Part shown: positions 60,701-64,000 of the stretch, piece after piece
How the letters are laid out: each line of letters starts with the position of its first letter
Position numbering within the stretch: the first letter of the stretch is position 1
Source: Aptenodytes patagonicus
Taxonomy: Eukaryota > Chordata > Aves > Sphenisciformes > Spheniscidae
Reading direction: 5' to 3'
Assembly (NCBI RefSeq): GCF_965638725.1
Contig: NC_134950.1
Span: forward strand, 108,894,802-108,958,801
DNA length: 64,000 nt
Notes under the pieces: generated by a model
What the model saw: the letters and a program-made list of their open reading frames with translations, nothing else
What the model was told of the DNA's origin: nothing
Databases searched by the model: none
Made by a program: the position numbers and the translations under genes

Positions 60701-61041
60701 TGTTGACTAGGTATTATCTGTATAATTTGCTAATAGCTTTCCCATTCCTAATTCAACATCCTGACTCAGGGCAGTGAAAGTTCAAATTATAGCAAAGGGC
60801 TTTAATTTTGAAGAAACATGCTCTGCACATATGAATAAAGAAAAGAGTAGGAATTCACCAGACGAGAATATGGTATGTGTTTAATGGATCCATACCAGGC
60901 TGTTCTTTAAACAGAATGCTAAATTAAGCAATACTTGATTTAAATACTCACCACACATCCTTGAGCCACAGAGTATACTAAGATCACAATAAAAATACAC
61001 AAAATGGTACGAATTTGTATTGTCAGGCACCCTGGAAAACA
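39459..61041 (-). CDS. ADCY1: ADCY1, adenylyl cyclase type 1 (last nine coding exons)
   Basis: Integral membrane enzyme that converts ATP to cAMP and pyrophosphate; type 1 is the Ca2+/calmodulin-stimulated neuronal isoform. Exons at 61041-60952, 58042-57786, 57165-57039, 48468-48352, 47202-47056, 46669-46571, 42513-42399, 40798-40674 and 39797-39459 join in frame with GT-AG borders and give about 471 residues, equal to roughly residues 650-1119 of the 1119-residue human protein. They cover the last part of the second six-helix membrane block, its glycosylated outer loop, the complete C2 cyclase domain and the C-terminal tail ending KEA. The NTVNVASRM motif and the VSVKGKGEM block carry catalytic residues. 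The calmodulin-binding C1b region and the first catalytic half lie to the right of the window. No frameshift or stop is seen. Confidence 0.97.
39798..40673 (-). other. ADCY1: ADCY1 intron before the terminal exon
   Basis: Intron of 876 bp, GTAAGT to TCTTCAG. No repeat or other gene recognised. Confidence 0.85.
40674..40798 (-). CDS. ADCY1: ADCY1 exon: C2 active-site motif
   Basis: Two bases plus 41 codons, donor GTAAGT. It reads [20 protein letters not shown] and then [21 protein letters not shown]. By family knowledge, the Asp of YDIWGN contacts the adenine, and the Asn and Arg of NVASR stabilise the transition state. All are present, so the active half-site is intact. Confidence 0.97.
40799..42398 (-). 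other. ADCY1: ADCY1 intron
   Basis: Intron of 1.6 kb. Open frames on both strands near 41140-41780 have no recognisable product. No repeat family identified. Confidence 0.85.
42399..42513 (-). CDS. ADCY1: ADCY1 exon: C2 catalytic domain
   Basis: 38 codons plus one base, acceptor TTGTTTCTAG and donor GTAAGT. It reads [20 protein letters not shown] and then [18 protein letters not shown], almost identical to human ADCY1 as I recall it. The last glycine codon is split across the intron. Confidence 0.97.
42514..46570 (-). other. ADCY1: ADCY1 intron
   Basis: Intron of 4.06 kb. It includes a polypyrimidine run on the plus strand (about 42701-42736), a 17-bp tandem duplication (44203-44236) and an extremely AT-rich stretch near 45740-45810. 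Confidence 0.85.
44203..44236. repeat. Tandem duplication of 17 bases
   Basis: GTTAGGACCCTGGTGAA is followed at once by GTCAGGACCCTGGTGAA, with one difference. Intronic in ADCY1. Confidence 0.8.
46571..46669 (-). CDS. ADCY1: ADCY1 exon: C2 catalytic domain
   Basis: Thirty-three codons, phase 0, with [20 protein letters not shown] and then [13 protein letters not shown]. The [12 protein letters not shown] block is diagnostic of membrane adenylyl cyclases; the lysine in KTIG takes part in adenine recognition in C2. The donor is GTAAGA. Confidence 0.97.
46670..47055 (-). other. ADCY1: ADCY1 intron
   Basis: Short intron of 386 bp between two C2 exons; nothing else seen. Confidence 0.85.
47056..47202 (-). 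CDS. ADCY1: ADCY1 exon: C2 catalytic domain
   Basis: Forty-nine codons, phase 0, from acceptor AACTGCAG to donor GTAAGG. It contains [20 protein letters not shown] and then [16 protein letters not shown], the C2 core blocks of class III cyclases. Confidence 0.97.
47203..48351 (-). other. ADCY1: ADCY1 intron
   Basis: Intron of 1.15 kb. A 120-codon minus-strand frame at 47767-47405 lies inside it but shows no conserved motif and does not fit the ADCY1 frame. Confidence 0.8.
48352..48468 (-). CDS. ADCY1: ADCY1 exon: start of C2 domain
   Basis: Thirty-nine codons, phase 0, between acceptor CCCCACAG and donor GTAAAC. It reads [20 protein letters not shown] and then [19 protein letters not shown], the strongly conserved entry to the second cyclase domain. 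The matching open frames on the other strand are shadows. Confidence 0.96.
48469..57038 (-). other. ADCY1: Large ADCY1 intron
   Basis: Intron of 8.57 kb separating the last membrane helix exon from the C2 domain exons. No exon is missing between them, because the flanking exons join in frame and match the family without a gap. No repeat family is recognised in it. Confidence 0.8.
57039..57165 (-). CDS. ADCY1: ADCY1 exon: last membrane helix and entry to C2
   Basis: One base plus 42 codons. The acceptor TTTTTAAG is followed by GGGTGG, which with the two carried bases gives GGGS. The helix is around [20 protein letters not shown], followed by the signalling helix [14 protein letters not shown] that leads into C2. 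The donor is GTAAGT. Confidence 0.94.
57166..57785 (-). other. ADCY1: ADCY1 intron
   Basis: Intron of 620 bp, GTAGGT to TTTAAG, nothing else seen. Confidence 0.85.
57786..58042 (-). CDS. ADCY1: ADCY1 exon: extracellular loop and two membrane helices
   Basis: The exon has 257 nt, entering in phase 0 ([10 protein letters not shown]) and leaving with two extra bases before the donor GTAGGT. The outer loop has possible N-glycosylation sites (NSSS and NKT). Two hydrophobic segments follow, around [19 protein letters not shown] and [19 protein letters not shown]. The loop differs most from human, as expected for an outer loop. Confidence 0.93.
58043..60951 (-). other. ADCY1: ADCY1 intron
   Basis: Intron of 2.9 kb, GTGAGT to TTTTCTAG. 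No gene, repeat family or structured element recognised. Confidence 0.8.
60952..61041 (-). CDS. ADCY1: ADCY1 exon: membrane helix of second TM block
   Basis: Thirty codons, phase 0 at both ends, acceptor TTCTTCCTTAG and donor GTGAGT. It codes [20 protein letters not shown] and then [10 protein letters not shown], a hydrophobic helix nearly identical to the human ADCY1 segment as I recall it. It is the most upstream ADCY1 exon found here. Confidence 0.93.
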
Positions 61042-64000
61042 CTAAGGAAGAAAAAAAAAGATTTATAGATAAAGATTTTATAATATTTTTTAAAGTGGGG
61101 TTGTTATTTTTTTAGTCTATAAAAAGAAGTGAATAAGGGATACGGAATTTTTGCCTGCACTGCAAATTATGAAACAAGCATGCAGTTATTCTTGTGTACA
61201 TGTGTTTTAATGGTAATTGCATTTTTGGGGGTAACAAATGTGAAACTATTATTACTATACATTATTTCTCATAATAATTAAAACTCTTTGAAAGGTTAGT
61301 AGGATGTCTGCTCATAATGCAAATAATAAATTAGGATGGCATTTGATTTTGTTCCCATGGGGAAAATACCCAAAGCATCTTTTGCCTTGCAAATTATCAG
61401 CTACAAATAGTGATCCAAGAGAACATACTGTGGTAGCATAGAATTTTGGAGTGGTATTTGTGTCTTCTGCTATAATAGTCACATTAAATGCCAGGATAGT
61501 TTTAATTATCAGGACTCATTAAAAATACTGAATTTGTCAGAGCAGAAAGAGCAGTGGAGAACAAAAATGTCTGGTGGAATGGAGTCTTGTGAATCTCTTG
61601 CTCATCTCCATTTTTACCCTGATTCCATCACTGTGAAGTGTGAAGTGCTTGCTGCTGTGAGTATATATGAAGCCAGTGACATAAGGTGAGAGAGGAAGGA
61701 TAAGTCTGTCAAGCTCTAGTACTTGTTCCAGTCATAATGATCTGCTCTGTTTTCAGGCAAAGCTGCTTTCCTTCATTTCCCCTTGCATTAAGAATGTTTG
61801 GGGCATCTATTATCTACTGGATCCATGATGCGCCTTTCAGACCACAGGACTTCTTCCAGTGACTTCAGGGTGCAAGAATTAACTCCAGGAAACAATCAGA
61901 TTTAGAGGGGGAACAATCCTGTGTCCCTTAAATGGAGGGGGCTCAGACTTATCAAGTTTGGATTTGACTTAAGATCAAATGGAGCAAGCAAACACCTAAT
62001 TTTTGGATGAAAGTCACCAGTCCTGAAGAAAAGCTGTTCACTTCATGGGTATCATCAACACCAAAAGCATAGCTTCCAGCAGGCAGCAAAGTACCCATAG
62101 AGAGGGGATTCTGTGGCCTTGGCACAATAGAAATCATGTATTGAAACTCCTCCCCTTCCTTTCACATATGCAGAGACATTTCCACTGTTTGTGTGACCAT
62201 GAATTAAAAGTTTGAGATCGTTATAGATGAATCAACTTCATCTGGGCTGTGAAACATGAGAATACAGCAATTACAGAAAAAAAGAAGAAAGTGTGATCTG
62301 CAAATACATTCTGGCTTCAGTATGGATTAAGTCCATTTAAATGTAGGCTGGGAACAACCAACATAATACCAATAGTAGATTTACAGAAGCATATTATAGA
62401 CCTGAGTTAATTGGCTACACCAGAAACCAGTTTAACTATTAGTCAGCATCAGTAAAATACATTGGGATACCCGAGGTATATCACCTTTAATAAAACAGTG
62501 AGCATATTGTAGAACAAAAACCTCAAATTGTAAGAATCTCACATTGAAAAGCTGTGTCTCAAGGGAGGGGATATAGCAGTGTCCAAAATTACACTATGAA
62601 AAAAGAGATAGACTATTTCTGCATTTATTCATTATTATCATACAGTTCAGGTTGGAAGGGACCTCAAGGGGCCAAAAGTACTGTCTGCCTTGACCCCCAG
62701 GGCCATTTCTGCAGAGCTAGTCAGTCCCCAGCCTGTGTCATTGCAGAGGGTTCTTCCTTCTCAGGGCCTGGACTTTGCACTTATCCATGCTGTATTTCAT
62801 AAGATCCCTGTTGGCCCATTCTGCCAACCTATCTAGGTCCCCCTCAATGGTCATCCTGCCAGTGTGTTGGCTGTTACCCCAAAATTGGAGTCACCTGAAA
62901 ACTTGACATGAGTATACTCCATGTCCTTCTCCAGGTTGTTGATAAAAATGTTTAACAGGACAGGTCTCAGGATAAACTCCTGTGGTACCCCACTTATTAC
63001 TGGCTTCAAGGTAGAGTACGACCATAAACTGCTATGCTCTGAATGTGATCATCCAGGCATTTTTTTTACCCATCAAGTTGTCCACCAAGACCAAAATCCT
63101 ATGCACACATGAGGTGGAACATGAGTGTTTCTATCCATATAAATAAAATGGAAAATAATAATTTTGTTTGAAGGAAATATATATATTCCATTAATTCAGT
63201 TTGCAACCAAATAAGTTATCTACTGCTTGTTAAAGAGAGAATCCCCATAGTTCGAAGATAATGCTGCATGGTTAATATCGACAAAGCAAAATGCAGATTC
63301 AAAGACAGTGTGTCCTGACACATCGCACAGACTTTTTTGTGTGTGTGCGTGGTATGTGTATGTTCTAAATGTTCACATGCTAGGCTATTAGGTTAAAAAG
63401 GAAAATAAACCTTTAAAAGGTAAGGTATGAGACATGTCTGAATTAAAACTCTGACTGACACTTGAAGGATTTATATTTTTGACTTTTGGTCATTCTAAGA
63501 TTGCATCTGCTCTTTTATGATAGCATAGCATTTTGGGTTTCGTTTTCTTTGTTTTCTTTTATTTGTGGAATTTTTATTAACTAAATAAATACTGTCAGAT
63601 CCCCAAAATGCAGGTAACTGGTACAGTAAAACATTATTATAGTGGTTTTATGAGTGAGGCGTTTAATGCTAAAGCATGGAGAAGTTGAGTCACTTGTCCA
63701 GTGTAAAATAGCATATAAGTGCCAGAAGACTGATTAAAATAGGGGAATGACCGGTTTACAATTTTATATTCATTATACCTAGTATATTCATTATCTTTTA
63801 TTTATTAAATAAGACAAATTTTCACCACAACATTTCAAACTGCAATATTCTGAGTTTTTATGTTTCTTTATTTTTCTAATGCTGGATTTGATCCTGTAAG
63901 GTACTGAATCTCTAGAGGAACCTGGAATGAATTCAAATTCTGTTGACTGCCAAAACAGCTGGAACAAACCTTAAGTTTGTACTAGCTCCAGGGAAATGGC
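61042..64000 (-). other. ADCY1: ADCY1 intron (continues past the window)
   Basis: The next upstream ADCY1 exon (whose product should end about HITRVQ by analogy with human) was not found here, so this is probably intron throughout. It contains the second CR1 fragment. Confidence 0.65.
62628..63100 (-). mobile_element. CR1 LINE fragment, 5'-truncated and decayed
   Basis: The plus strand starts with GTTGGAAGGGACCTCAA, the CR1 3'-end signature, and continues through TTGGCCCATTCTGCCAACCT and CCTGTGGTACCCCACTTATT-type sequence, characteristic of avian and reptilian CR1 ORF2 read in reverse. The frame is interrupted by several changes. The element lies in sense with ADCY1 within its intron. It is a different, older-looking copy from the one at 24.4 kb. 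Confidence 0.85.

Noticed and set aside
62554-63112. Plus-strand open frames of 82 and 63 codons
   Set aside because: They are antisense reads through a decayed CR1 fragment.
1-64000. Prokaryote-type systems (operons, CRISPR arrays, toxin-antitoxin, phage)
   Set aside because: The window is spliced vertebrate DNA; no regularly spaced direct repeats or compact gene clusters occur.

Overview
The window is vertebrate nuclear DNA, most likely from a bird. Genes are split into short exons by GT-AG introns, most of the sequence is non-coding, and two CR1-type LINE fragments of the avian kind are present. No bacterial, phage or CRISPR features are seen. The species cannot be told from the sequence alone.

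Three protein genes are supported, all on the minus strand, so transcription runs from high to low coordinates. (1) ADCY1, Ca2+/calmodulin-stimulated adenylyl cyclase 1: the last nine coding exons lie between 61041 and 39459. They encode about 471 residues, covering the second membrane half and the whole C2 catalytic domain. A very long 3' UTR follows and may reach about 29.04 kb. (2) A two-exon gene at 18623-17073 encodes a 211-residue protein whose short second exon and several internal motifs match my recollection of mammalian CCDC201, an oocyte gene. This is the least expected gene in the window. (3) IGFBP1, insulin-like growth factor binding protein 1: exons 1 to 3 lie between 4056 and 32, with a CpG-rich first exon, a TATA box and an HNF1-like site. 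Its last exon lies beyond the left edge.

Layout: 1-4.2 kb IGFBP1 and proximal promoter; 4.2-17.0 kb intergenic with no supported gene; 17.0-18.7 kb the CCDC201-like gene; 18.7-29.0 kb intergenic, holding G-rich and simple repeats, a tRNA-derived SINE-like relic, a CR1 fragment and a striking 170-bp imperfect palindrome (27571-27740); 29.04-39.46 kb probable ADCY1 3' UTR; 39.46-61.04 kb ADCY1 exons and introns; 61.04-64 kb further ADCY1 intron with a second CR1 fragment.

The order and shared direction ADCY1, CCDC201-like, IGFBP1 agree with the human 7p13 neighbourhood as I recall it, which supports the identification of all three. The genes do not form a pathway: ADCY1 makes cAMP, IGFBP1 binds IGFs in plasma, and CCDC201 is of unknown biochemical role.
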